DNA of 64,000 nucleotides from contig JBIKKI010000001.1 of NCBI GenBank assembly GCA_044360435.1, positions 29,966 through 93,965 on the forward strand, read 5' to 3'. The notes under the pieces are model-generated. The model was not told the origin of the DNA and made no database searches. It saw only the letters and a list, made by a program, of their open reading frames with translations. The position numbers were made by a program, and so were the translations under genes. The stretch is from REEB481 sp044360435 (GTDB taxonomy: Bacteria > Bacteroidota > Bacteroidia > NS11-12g > UBA955). Below are positions 1 to 7,841 of this stretch, piece after piece; position 1 is the stretch's first letter, and each line of letters starts with the position of its first letter.

Positions 1-520
1 TGAGAAACACATTACCGATGCTCGTATGCATCCGAATGATGCCTTTCTTGTGGTTGAATCGCTCATAAATATCCAAGGCTTCATAAAAAAACCTGGATGC
101 GTTCAGATAGTCCGATTGATACACATACACATTGGCAATGTTTCCGAGGATGTCGGCCTGAAACAAACTGTTGTTCAAGGACCTGGCAATATTCCCGGCT
201 TTTCGATAGGTTTCCAGAGCCCTTGCATATTTGCGCTGCAAGCGCAAAATGTTTCCCTGTCGCTTAAGGGCATAAAACTGTTCGGTTAAATCACTTTTAT
301 CCAGCGCCAGCTTCAGGTGGTATTCCAGAGAAGATAAAGTGGTATCCGGATTCGTCTGGTGGTTGAACTCGTAAAAAACTTCCAGCGCATGAAAGCGCAC
401 AGAGTCTTCCGCTGCGGAGTTTTCCCAAACATTCCGCAGGTGAATCGACCTGACCTCGGCCGATTCACCCCGGTATGAACCACAAAGAAGCGCTGCCAGT
501 ACGCAGAAAAACTTCGCCAT
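1..520 (-). CDS. TPR-repeat protein, exported, C-terminus cut by window edge
   Basis: The minus strand is open from an ATG at 520 to the window edge (about 173 residues visible). It begins with a hydrophobic signal-like segment (MAKFFCVLAALLCG). Helical repeats typical of tetratricopeptide units follow, with motifs such as ALKRQGNILRLQRKYARALE, ADILGNIANVYVYQSDYLNAS and FFYEALDIYERFNHKKG. Exported TPR proteins of this kind in Bacteroidota often continue into a transmembrane segment plus a histidine kinase, LuxR or adenylate-cyclase domain, but that part lies outside the window, so no signalling role can be assigned. It lies 35 nt downstream of the lipoprotein at 556-957 on the same strand and may be co-transcribed with it. 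A GGGGG run just before the ATG resembles a Shine-Dalgarno tract. Confidence 0.8.
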   Translation of the reverse strand, partial: MAKFFCVLAALLCGSYRGESAEVRSIHLRNVWENSAAEDSVRFHALEVFYEFNHQTNPDTTLSSLEYHLKLALDKSDLTEQFYALKRQGNILRLQRKYARALETYRKAGNIARSLNNSLFQADILGNIANVYVYQSDYLNASRFFYEALDIYERFNHKKGIIRMHTSIGNVFL

Positions 521-555
521 TGACCCCCTTGAGGTTGAAACAACAGCGTTCACCA

Positions 556-957
556 TTAAGGACAGGTAGCCATGTCAAAACCCTCCTTATACCAACTCAC
601 GGTAGTGTACTGGCCAGAAGCATTGCTCTTCACATCAAGCACATTCCCGTCGCATTTGAACACCATTCGGTATTGAGCAATAGAGGTCTTACTGTGCTGG
701 ATGAATAGCGAATCGCCTTTGGTCCACCATGGTTTGGGGTTGGGAATTGCATCTTTGATGGTTCCAAATTTTCCATCCGCCGAGTAAATGGTGTACATCA
801 GACTGTCGGTAAACTCATACAAGGTAGAACTCATGATGACCCATCTGCCCTGTACCTTGTAATTGGGTGCTGGTTTGTCCGAGGGACCGGTGGGTTCTGT
901 GTCTTTGCATGCAAACAGCAAAGCGCTGCACATCAAAATGCTCATTAATCTTTTCAT
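556..957 (-). CDS. Small lipocalin-like lipoprotein
   Basis: 133 residues. The N-terminus is a short SPII signal ending LLFAC, so Cys16 should be lipidated and the protein anchored to a membrane facing the periplasm or surface. The rest (GRWVIMSSTLYEF, then a long beta-rich region with a conserved-looking Cys pair near the end) resembles the lipocalin-like domains of small Bacteroidota lipoproteins. I do not recognise a specific function. The same-strand TPR gene starts 35 nt downstream. Upstream, a GTTTAGA/TCTAAAA inverted repeat lies at 968-984. Confidence 0.75.
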   Translation of the reverse strand: MKRLMSILMCSALLFACKDTEPTGPSDKPAPNYKVQGRWVIMSSTLYEFTDSLMYTIYSADGKFGTIKDAIPNPKPWWTKGDSLFIQHSKTSIAQYRMVFKCDGNVLDVKSNASGQYTTVSWYKEGFDMATCP

Positions 958-1223
958 ATCTGTAATGGTTTAGAGGTTCTAAAACAAAGACTGGACCTTG
1001 TTCGGAAGTTCACGCCTGAGGGTGAAATTTAATAATTCAGGCCAGGATGCATAAATCCTCCTTCAGATCTTGAATGCCCTAGGGTCGGACTGAATAAAAA
1101 CGACAACGAAAGCATGGAATTAGGGTTACGCACTTCGATGCCCAACAGAACCAAGAACCATTCTGCAAAAAGAAAGCGCAGACAAATTGCCAGCGCTTTC
1201 TTGATTGGTTTCGAATAACATGA
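958..1223. other. Intergenic region with pdhC terminator
   Basis: No convincing gene is seen. It carries the minus-strand terminator at 1166-1202 behind the acetyltransferase gene and, next to the lipoprotein start, an inverted repeat at 968-984 (GTTTAGA, 3-nt spacer, TCTAAAA). The AT-rich middle holds no open frame with coding character. Confidence 0.6.
1166..1202 (-). terminator. Rho-independent terminator of the E2 gene
   Basis: On the minus strand a perfect 10-bp stem (AAGAAAGCGC at 1202-1193 pairing with GCGCTTTCTT at 1179-1170) is followed by further T residues. It lies 20 nt past the stop codon of the acetyltransferase gene, the expected place for its terminator. Confidence 0.8.
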
Positions 1224-2441
1224 TTACACCAGCAACCGCACCGGTTCTTCGAGCAGCTGCTTCAGGGTTTGCAGGAACTGTGCTCCGCTGGCACCATCCA
1301 CCACACGGTGGTCGCAACTCAGGGTTACCTTCATCACCTTTACGGGTTTTATTTCCCCATTCACCACACCCACAGTTTCCTTCACCGCGCCTACAGCCAA
1401 AATGCAGGCATCCGGAGGATTGATGATGGCTGTAAACTCTTCAATACCAAACATGCCTAAGTTGCTGATGGTGAAGGTGTTTCCTGCCCAGTCCTGCGGT
1501 TGCAGTTTCTTCGCTTTGGCACGGGCGCCGTATTCTTTCACTTCACTGCTGATCTGGCTGAGGTTCTTCTGATCGGCAAAACGCACCACCGGAACCAACA
1601 ATCCCTCTTCCACCGCCATGGCCACACCAATGTTGATGTGGTGGTTGTAACGAATGGTGCTACCCAGCCAGGAACTGTTGATCTTCGGATGTTTGCGCAG
1701 CGCAGCTGCGGATGCTTTAATCACCAGATCGTTCATGCTGATTTTCACATCGCTGATTTGGTTCATCTGTTCACGTGCCAGCACTGCTTTGTCCATGTTG
1801 ATTTCAATGGTCAGGTAGAAATGCGGTGCAGAGAACTTGCTCTCACTAAGGCGCGCGGCAATGGTTTTGCGCATCTGCGAAACCGGAACCTCATCATAAC
1901 TTTCTGTACCCGTAAACGCCGCCACGGAAGGAGCTGCAACACTGCTGCCTGTATAATTTTCAACGTCTTGCTTGACAATACGGCCATTCTCACCACTGCC
2001 CTTCACGGCTGACAAATCGATTCCTTTATCAGCGGCCAGTTTTTTAGCAAGCGGAGAAGCAAGAATTCTTGTTGTAGTGGTTGTTGTTACAGGAGCGGAG
2101 GCGGGCGCCGGGGTTTGAACAGGAGCCGCTGCAGTATCGGCAACGGGAGTTTCTGCCTCGGGGGCTGAAGCCGGAGCCGACAACAATCCCTGGAAGTCTT
2201 CGCCGGGTTGTCCAACCACGGCCACGATTCCATCAACCGGAACGCTCTGGCCTTCTTTCGCAGCAATATGCAACAGTGTTCCCTTGCTGTAACACTCAAA
2301 ATCCATGGTAGCCTTATCGGTTTCTACCTCGGCAATAATGTCGCCTGATTTTATCGGGTCGCCCTCTTTAACAAGCCATTTCACCACAACACCTTCGGTC
2401 ATGGTATCGCTCATTTTGGGCATGCGGATGATTTCAGCCAT
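1224..2441 (-). CDS. pdhC: Pyruvate dehydrogenase E2, dihydrolipoamide acetyltransferase
   Basis: 405 residues. This is the core subunit of the pyruvate dehydrogenase complex; it moves the acetyl group from lipoamide to CoA. A single lipoyl domain (about residues 1-77) has the lipoylated Lys43 in ETDKATM. An Ala/Pro/Thr-rich linker leads to a peripheral subunit-binding domain (about 126-163, ILASPLAKKLAADKGIDL). The catalytic domain ends with the active-site motif DHRVVDG (His378, Asp382). Length and single lipoyl domain fit pyruvate E2 of Bacteroidota rather than the longer three-lipoyl enterobacterial form. E1 is not adjacent. The start is supported by a TATTTTTG -7 element 11 nt upstream and by the canonical MAEIIRMPKMSDTM start. 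Confidence 0.93.
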   Translation of the reverse strand: MAEIIRMPKMSDTMTEGVVVKWLVKEGDPIKSGDIIAEVETDKATMDFECYSKGTLLHIAAKEGQSVPVDGIVAVVGQPGEDFQGLLSAPASAPEAETPVADTAAAPVQTPAPASAPVTTTTTTRILASPLAKKLAADKGIDLSAVKGSGENGRIVKQDVENYTGSSVAAPSVAAFTGTESYDEVPVSQMRKTIAARLSESKFSAPHFYLTIEINMDKAVLAREQMNQISDVKISMNDLVIKASAAALRKHPKINSSWLGSTIRYNHHINIGVAMAVEEGLLVPVVRFADQKNLSQISSEVKEYGARAKAKKLQPQDWAGNTFTISNLGMFGIEEFTAIINPPDACILAVGAVKETVGVVNGEIKPVKVMKVTLSCDHRVVDGASGAQFLQTLKQLLEEPVRLLV

Positions 2442-2787
2442 AAGATTTGTGGCAAAAATAAGGCAAATGCCCTGCTGTGTAAAAGGATTTATACGATTAC
2501 CACTGGCTACAATGGTTTTTCCATGGGCTCGCTATGGAAATGCCATTTTTCACCGCTCCATGCGCCTATGGCTGCTTTTTTTCGTTTCGCCCTCTTTGCT
2601 GCGAACGGACCATAAATCCGAGCCATCCAAAGGCCCCTTGTCTGAACCCTTAAGCTTTCTGATAAACCGCACAGAACCTTCATAATTCCTTTGGCATGCG
2701 GAAATCGGACCATAAAAATGGCAAAACCTTAATTTATATTAACCATTTCTTAATATTATGAAGATTATTTCGTCCTGCTTATTCAAG
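2442..2787. other. Divergent intergenic region between pdhC and the TonB-dependent receptor
   Basis: About 346 bp with no gene I can support. It contains the pdhC promoter at its left end and a small inverted repeat (TTCCAT at 2519-2524, ATGGAA at 2534-2539). The last 60 bases before the receptor are AT-rich. An element resembling TAnnTTTG with one mismatch (TTCCTTTG, near 2690) could serve the receptor. I see no riboswitch-like structure. Confidence 0.5.
2453..2460 (-). promoter_or_regulatory. -7 promoter element of pdhC
   Basis: TATTTTTG on the minus strand matches the Bacteroidota consensus TAnnTTTG and ends 11 nt before the ATG. No clear -33 TTTG partner is visible. Confidence 0.6.
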
Positions 2788-5700
2788 ACCATGAAAAAAA
2801 CGCTTACACACGGCCTCTTGTGTCTGTTCAGCCTTTTAGGCGCAACAGTTGCAAGGGCTCAGGACAACACATCTTCCTTTAGTGGAACGGTAAAAGATGC
2901 CAGCGGTAAACCTTACGCTGGTGCAGAAATCACCGCCACACACACGCCAACCGGAACCGTTTATCAGGCGGGCAGCCGCAGCGATGGCCGCTACAACATT
3001 CCGGCGGTAAAAATCGGTGGACCTTACACTGTAGAATGCAAGGACGCCAGCGGTAAAACCATGGACAAGGTGGAAGACATCAACCTTAGTCTGGCACAGA
3101 CCTTTGTATTGGATTTTGTGGTGGGACAAATGGAAACGGTGACCATCAAAGCCGTGCGTAACCGCTTGCTGAACAACCAAAACACAGGTGCAGCAACTAC
3201 CATCGACAAAGAGGCACTTGCAACCCTGCCAACCATCAGCCGCAGCCTGAATGACTTCCTGCGTTTAACGCCGCAGGCCCGTTCTTCTTCTGTAGCCGCT
3301 ACCGCCGGTTCCGGTATTTCTTTGGGTGGGCAGGACAGCCGCTTCAACAACCTTACCATCGATGGTTCCATTTTCAACAACAGCTTCGGACTTGCATCTG
3401 CACCAGCCGGCCAAACCGCATCAACACCCATTTCATTGGACGCCTTGCAGGAAATCAGTGTTAATCTGGCTCCCTACGATGTGAAAAATGGTGGTTTTAC
3501 CGGCGGTGGAATCAACGCTGTTACACGCAGTGGTACCAACCAGGTAGAAGGCTCTGTATTCGTAAACACCCGAAATCAAAGCCTGAGCGGCAGCAAAGCT
3601 GCAGGTTCAGAAGTGGTGAAAACCGACTACAATGTGATGCAAGCCGGCTTCCGTGTAGGCGGCGCATTGGTAAAGAACAAATTGTTCTACTTCTTCAACG
3701 CAGAAATGGAAAACCGCAATGATCCGGCAACCGCGTTTTTGGCCAACCGCCCAGGATTGAGCGGACCAAACGTAACCCGTGTTCGTGCCTCTGCCCTTGA
3801 TTCACTTTCAGATTTCCTGAAATCACGTTATGGATATGACCCTGGTGCTTATGAAGGATATTCTTTGAAAACTTCAAGCCTGAAATACCTTGCCAAATTC
3901 GACTGGAACATCAACCAGAAACACCGCGCAGTATTGCGTTACAACCAACTTCGCTCTTCACGCGACGTGCTGATCAGCAACTCCGGTGCTGTGAACGGAA
4001 ACCGCAGAGACAACCAAACAGCGCTCAATTTTGCCAACTCCAACTATGTAATCAACAACGACATCTACAGCGTGATTGGCGAATTGAACAGCACCCTGAA
4101 CCGCCGCACGCACAACAACTTTATCATCGGTTTCACGGCCAACCGCGACTACCGCTCAAGCAACGGCGGTGTGTTTCCGCTGGTTGACATCCAGATGGGT
4201 GGCACCACCATGACCTCGTTCGGTTATGAACCCTTCACCGCCAACAACATCCTGAACACCAACACCTTCCAGATTCAGGACAACTTAACCCATTATGTAG
4301 GCAAGCATACCATTACTGCCGGTATTGCCTATGAACGCTTTGCTTTTGAAAACACCTTTGCGCCAACCTACTACGGACATTATACCTTCAACAGCCTTGA
4401 AGATTTTTACCGCAGCGCCAATGGCGATACCGGAGTAAACGTACGCCGTTATGCCCTCACCTACTCAGCCCTTGAAGGTGGAGCACTTCCAACAGCCCGT
4501 CCGGTGGTAGCCCAAACTTCAGCTTATCTGCAAGATGCTTTTGCGGTGAACAGCAGGTTGAAAGTAACCGCCGGCATCCGCTTTGACCTGCCGATGTACA
4601 ATGATCCCGAAGTAAGCAACCCGCGTGCAGATACCATGACCTTCCGCGACGAGAACTACAATCCTGTAAAATTCTCTACCGGCAAGCTGGCAAACCGCAA
4701 CATCCTGTGGTCACCACGTGTTGGCTTTAACTGGAATGCCAAAGGAAACCGTGACATCCAGGTGCGCGGTGGTACCGGTTTGTTCTCAGGCCGTCCTGCC
4801 TTCGTTTGGATCAGCAACCAGTTGAGCAACAACGGCGTGCTTACCGGCTCCATGCGCTTCGACAATACCAAAGCGTATCAGTTCAGCCCCGACGTTACCC
4901 GCTACATCCCGTCAAACCCCACCACGCCTCCATCATACAACCTGGCACTTACTGACCCTGATTTTAAATTCCCTCAGGTATGGAGAAGCGACCTCGGCGC
5001 AGATTTTAAATTACCCTTTGGTTTTGTAGGAACCACTGAATTTATGTACACCCGCACCATCAACAACGTGGCGTACCTCAACGTGAATCAAGAGAAGGCC
5101 GCCGGCACCTTCAGCGGACCCGACAACCGTTTGTATTTCCCTGGCCGCGGCTTGAGTGGAAACGCCCAAAACAACGCCATGCGAGTTCAGGACAACATTA
5201 CCGACGCTATTCTGCTTACCAACACCAATAAAGGATACAATTACAGCGTAACCTTTAAGTTGGAAAAGCCTTTCAGCAACAACTGGTCTGCCATGATGGC
5301 GTATAACTTCAGCGAAACCAAAGACGTGATTTCAGCCGGTTCCATCGCCTTCAGCAGCTGGCGCGACAACCGTGCTGTGAATGGCAACAACCTGCCCGAC
5401 CTCGCATTCTCCGACCAGGATCAGCGTCACCGCATCATTGCCAGCGGAACCTATCGTCTGGTATATGGCAAGAACGACAAACTTTCTACCTTGTTTAGCG
5501 CCTTCCTGCAAACCGGAAACCAGGGCCGCTTCTCTTATTTCTACAGCAACGACATGAATGGCGATCAGCTCACCAACAACGACCTGATCTATATTCCCAA
5601 CAAAGCGGAAGACCTGAAGTGGAAGGCCACCACCTCCGGCGGCGTAACCTACAGCGAAAACGACCAAATTGCCGCATTCAACGCGCTGCTGGAAAGCGAT

Positions 5701-6066
5701 AAGTACCTGAGCGCAAACCGCGGAAAATACAGTGAACGCAACGGCGCTTTGCTCGGCTGGATCACCACCATTGACCTGAGCATCCAGCAAAATTTCAGTG
5801 TTGGCGCACCTGGTAAAAAGCATACCCTGCAACTGCGCATGGATATGTACAACTTTGGCAACATGATCAACAACAAATGGGGCGTAAGCAAGGCGATAAA
5901 CTTCCCCAACTTGCTGCGCTATGAAGGTGTTGATGCCAATAACAATCCGATTTATTCCATGAACCGCGACCGCAACAACAAACTGATTTCCAAGGTGACC
6001 GATTACCGCGCCGGACTTGAAGATGTTTGGCAGCTGCAGTTCGGTGTTCGCTACATCTTTAACTAA
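2788..6066 (+). CDS. TonB-dependent receptor with carboxypeptidase-like domain (Oar-type)
   Basis: Outer-membrane receptor of about 1092 residues. I place the start at the ATG at 2788 because it gives a standard signal peptide (MKKTLTHGLLCLFSLLGATVARAQ); an in-frame ATG at 2758 would add ten residues. Domains: a carboxypeptidase regulatory-like beta-sandwich (FSGTVKDASGKPYAGAEITA), then a plug domain (ETVTIKAVRNRLLN through INAVTRSGTN), then a long beta-barrel with many aromatic-ended strands, ending in LQFGVRYIFN. This is the Oar/OmpA-related TonB receptor architecture. No SusD partner follows, so it is not a classical SusCD pair; ligand unknown. It is monocistronic, closed by a strong terminator. 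Confidence 0.9.
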   Translation, partial: TMKKTLTHGLLCLFSLLGATVARAQDNTSSFSGTVKDASGKPYAGAEITATHTPTGTVYQAGSRSDGRYNIPAVKIGGPYTVECKDASGKTMDKVEDINLSLAQTFVLDFVVGQMETVTIKAVRNRLLNNQNTGAATTIDKEALATLPTISRSLNDFLRLTPQARSSSVAATAGSGISLGGQDSRFNNLTIDGSIFNNSFGLASAPAGQTASTPISLDALQEISVNLAPYDVKNGGFTGGGINAVTRSGTNQVEGSVFVNTRNQSLSGSKAAGSEVVKTDYNVMQAGFRVGGALVKNKLFYFFNAEMENRNDPATAFLANRPGLSGPNVTRVRASALDSLSDFLKSRYGYDPGAYEGYSLKTSSLKYLAKFDWNINQKHRAVLRYNQLRSSRDVLISNSGAVNGNRRDNQTALNFANSNYVINNDIYSVIGELNSTLNRRTHNNFIIGFTANRDYRSSNGGVFPLVDIQMGGTTMTSFGYEPFTANNILNTNTFQIQDNLTHYVGKHTITAGIAYERFAFENTFAPTYYGHYTFNSLEDFYRSANGDTGVNVRRYALTYSALEGGALPTARPVVAQTSAYLQDAFAVNSRLKVTAGIRFDLPMYNDPEVSNPRADTMTFRDENYNPVKFSTGKLANRNILWSPRVGFNWNAKGNRDIQVRGGTGLFSGRPAFVWISNQLSNNGVLTGSMRFDNTKAYQFSPDVTRYIPSNPTTPPSYNLALTDPDFKFPQVWRSDLGADFKLPFGFVGTTEFMYTRTINNVAYLNVNQEKAAGTFSGPDNRLYFPGRGLSGNAQNNAMRVQDNITDAILLTNTNKGYNYSVTFKLEKPFSNNWSAMMAYNFSETKDVISAGSIAFSSWRDNRAVNGNNLPDLAFSDQDQRHRIIASGTYRLVYGKNDKLSTLFSAFLQTGNQGRFSYFYSNDMNGDQLTNNDLIYIPNKAEDLKWKATTSGGVTYSENDQIAAFNALLESDKYLSANRGKYSERNGALLGWITTIDLSIQQNFSVGAPGKKHTLQLRMDMYNFGNMINNKWGVSKAINFPNLLRYEGVDANNNPIYSMNRDRNNKLISKVTDYRAGLEDVWQLQFGVRYIFN

Positions 6067-6090
6067 ACTTTACCCTATACCTCTTCAGAA

Positions 6091-6128
6091 AACCATCCAC
6101 CCTCGGGGTGGATGGTTTTCTTTTTTTT
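6091..6128 (+). terminator. Strong rho-independent terminator after the receptor gene
   Basis: A 12-bp perfect stem (6091-6102 with 6106-6117), a 3-nt loop and a T-rich tail through 6128, placed 25 nt after the receptor stop codon. thyA begins just downstream. Confidence 0.92.
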
Positions 6129-6138
6129 ATCCCTGCCG

Positions 6139-6146
6139 TACTTTCG
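6139..6146 (+). promoter_or_regulatory. Candidate -7 element of thyA
   Basis: TACTTTCG, a TAnnTTCG variant of the Bacteroidota -7 consensus, 4 nt before the start codon. If used, the message would be leaderless. Confidence 0.45.
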
Positions 6147-6150
6147 CTTC

Positions 6151-6954
6151 ATGCAACACAGCGGTCAATATGAAGACTTCCTTAGACACGTTTTTGAACA
6201 CGGAACTGAAAAGTCTGACCGCACAGGAACCGGAACCCGCAGCGTTTTGGGCGGGCAGCTCCGCTTCAACCTTGAAAACGGATTCCCGCTGATCACCACC
6301 AAAAAAGTCCACCTCAAAAGCATCATCTATGAATTGCTGTGGTTCCTTCGGGGCGATACCAATACCGCTTTTTTGAAGGAACACGGTGTAAGCATCTGGG
6401 ATGAATGGGCCGACGAACACGGAAACCTCGGTCCGGTGTACGGCAAACAATGGCGCAGTTGGGAAACCAAGGATGGACGCACCATTGACCAGATTTCTGA
6501 CGCCATAAACCTCATCAAAAACAACCCCGACAGCCGCCGCATTCTGGTGAGTGCCTGGAACGTGGGCGAACTGGATCAGATGGCACTGATGCCCTGTCAT
6601 TGTCTGTTTCAATTTTATGTAGCCAATGGTGCCCTGAGTTGCCAGTTGTATCAGCGCAGCGCAGATTTATTCCTGGGCGTGCCTTTTAACATTGCCAGCT
6701 ACGCACTGCTCACCTTGATGATGGCTCAGGTTTGCGGTTTGAAACCTGGTGAATTTGTACACACCTTCGGCGATGCGCATATTTACAGCAATCACTACGA
6801 ACAAGTGAAGCTGCAGCTGTCGCGCGAACCCCGGCCATACCCTGTAATGCAACTCAATCCGAATGTTCAGGACCTGTTTGCCTTCACCTACGAAGACTTC
6901 AGCCTGGAACATTACGACCCATGGCCTGCCATCAAGGCTCCGGTTGCGGTTTAG
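6151..6954 (+). CDS. thyA: Thymidylate synthase
   Basis: 267 residues. Makes dTMP from dUMP using methylene-tetrahydrofolate. The catalytic Cys149 lies in MALMPCHCLFQF; the phosphate-binding arginines (SDRTGTGT near the N-terminus and PDSRR) and the folate/dUMP region (QRSADLFLGVPFNIASYA) are intact. Length matches the usual 264 residues. The ATG at 6151 (MQHSGQYEDF) is chosen over longer in-frame starts because upstream sequence is the receptor terminator and because a TACTTTCG element ends only 4 nt before this ATG. No dihydrofolate reductase gene follows, although the two are often paired. Confidence 0.95.
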   Translation: MQHSGQYEDFLRHVFEHGTEKSDRTGTGTRSVLGGQLRFNLENGFPLITTKKVHLKSIIYELLWFLRGDTNTAFLKEHGVSIWDEWADEHGNLGPVYGKQWRSWETKDGRTIDQISDAINLIKNNPDSRRILVSAWNVGELDQMALMPCHCLFQFYVANGALSCQLYQRSADLFLGVPFNIASYALLTLMMAQVCGLKPGEFVHTFGDAHIYSNHYEQVKLQLSREPRPYPVMQLNPNVQDLFAFTYEDFSLEHYDPWPAIKAPVAV

Positions 6955-7032
6955 CAGGTCTGGAACTGATCTTATGCACGCCGATGCCTACTTGTCCGGC
7001 GTTTTTTAAATTGCAGGCTAAACCTATTGACG

Positions 7033-7638
7033 ATGAAAACATATGTTCTAAAAACCGGATTTGCTGCACTCACAGCAATTTCTTTACTCAGTTCCTGTGC
7101 AAGCAATTTCTCCCTCACCAAACGCCGCTACAGCAATGGCTTTCAGGTGCAAGTCGGCTTGTTCGGTAAGGAAAAACAGCAGCAGCAAACTGCTACAACG
7201 CCAAACAAAACCGCCGATGCCCTGCCCTTTGAGGCCCTGAACGCGCAAAAACAAAAACAACTTGCATATCATCAGCAACCTGCAAGCGCTTCTGCACTTG
7301 ATATACGTTTTACCAAGACGCCGCATGATGCACGCATCCAGACTGGTGCAATTCCCTCAGCACAACAATCCGAAGTATCCCGGGGTGAAAAATACCTGGC
7401 AACAGCTATTTTGAGCCATTCTGCCAAAAAGCCGGCAAAACAGGGATTGTCGCAGCAACAAAAAATGGACGACAACACCTTGTTGTACCTCATCGTTGCA
7501 TTCTTCATACCATTCCTGGGGGTGTTGTTGTACGAGGGGGAAATCACCAACCGTTTCTGGATCAGCCTCCTGCTGACGCTTCTGTTTTGGTTGCCCGGCT
7601 TCATTTATGCCGCGCTGGTTATTCTTGGTGAAATCTAA
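7033..7638 (+). CDS. Lipoprotein with C-terminal Pmp3/YqaE-like membrane domain
   Basis: 201 residues. The ATG at 7033 gives an SPII signal ending LLSSC (lipid Cys about 22). A polar Gln/Lys/Ala-rich central region (about 30-145) follows. The C-terminal roughly 55 residues form two hydrophobic helices with the pattern LLYLIVAFFIPFLGVLLYEG and FWISLLLTLLFWLPGFIYA, which is the Pmp3/YqaE proteolipid signature. The family is a small membrane protein linked to membrane potential and stress; the fused lipoprotein part has no recognisable fold. It is bounded downstream by a good terminator, so it is probably a single-gene unit. Confidence 0.82.
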   Translation: MKTYVLKTGFAALTAISLLSSCASNFSLTKRRYSNGFQVQVGLFGKEKQQQQTATTPNKTADALPFEALNAQKQKQLAYHQQPASASALDIRFTKTPHDARIQTGAIPSAQQSEVSRGEKYLATAILSHSAKKPAKQGLSQQQKMDDNTLLYLIVAFFIPFLGVLLYEGEITNRFWISLLLTLLFWLPGFIYAALVILGEI

Positions 7639-7658
7639 CCCGTTAAGCATATATCAGG

Positions 7659-7687
7659 AAAAAGCCGCTCTTGAGCGGCTTTTTTTA
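7659..7687 (+). terminator. Rho-independent terminator after the Pmp3-like gene
   Basis: AGCCGCT/AGCGGCT stem with a short loop, preceded by A residues and followed by a run of seven or more T. It lies about 20 nt after the stop codon. Confidence 0.88.
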
Positions 7688-7817
7688 TAGGCTGTTGGCC
7701 CGATCCGGAACTGGCGCCCCGGAAACAAATAAAAAGCAAAAATACGCGGCGACCGGATGCCACAATGCAACGTGTTCTCAACATATACACCGGCAGGCAG
7801 GGGCCTTCCATTTTTGC

Positions 7818-7825
7818 TACCTTTG
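7818..7825 (+). promoter_or_regulatory. -7 promoter element of carB
   Basis: TACCTTTG, an exact TAnnTTTG match, ending 16 nt before the carB ATG at 7842. It falls inside the upstream in-frame extension of the reading frame and so argues for the downstream ATG. Confidence 0.65.
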
Positions 7826-7841
7826 CGCGATTTATCCCAAC

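Noticed and set aside
2507..2713. 68-codon minus-strand frame in the pdhC/receptor intergenic region
   Set aside because: No homology, no promoter or coding character; the region is better seen as a regulatory gap.
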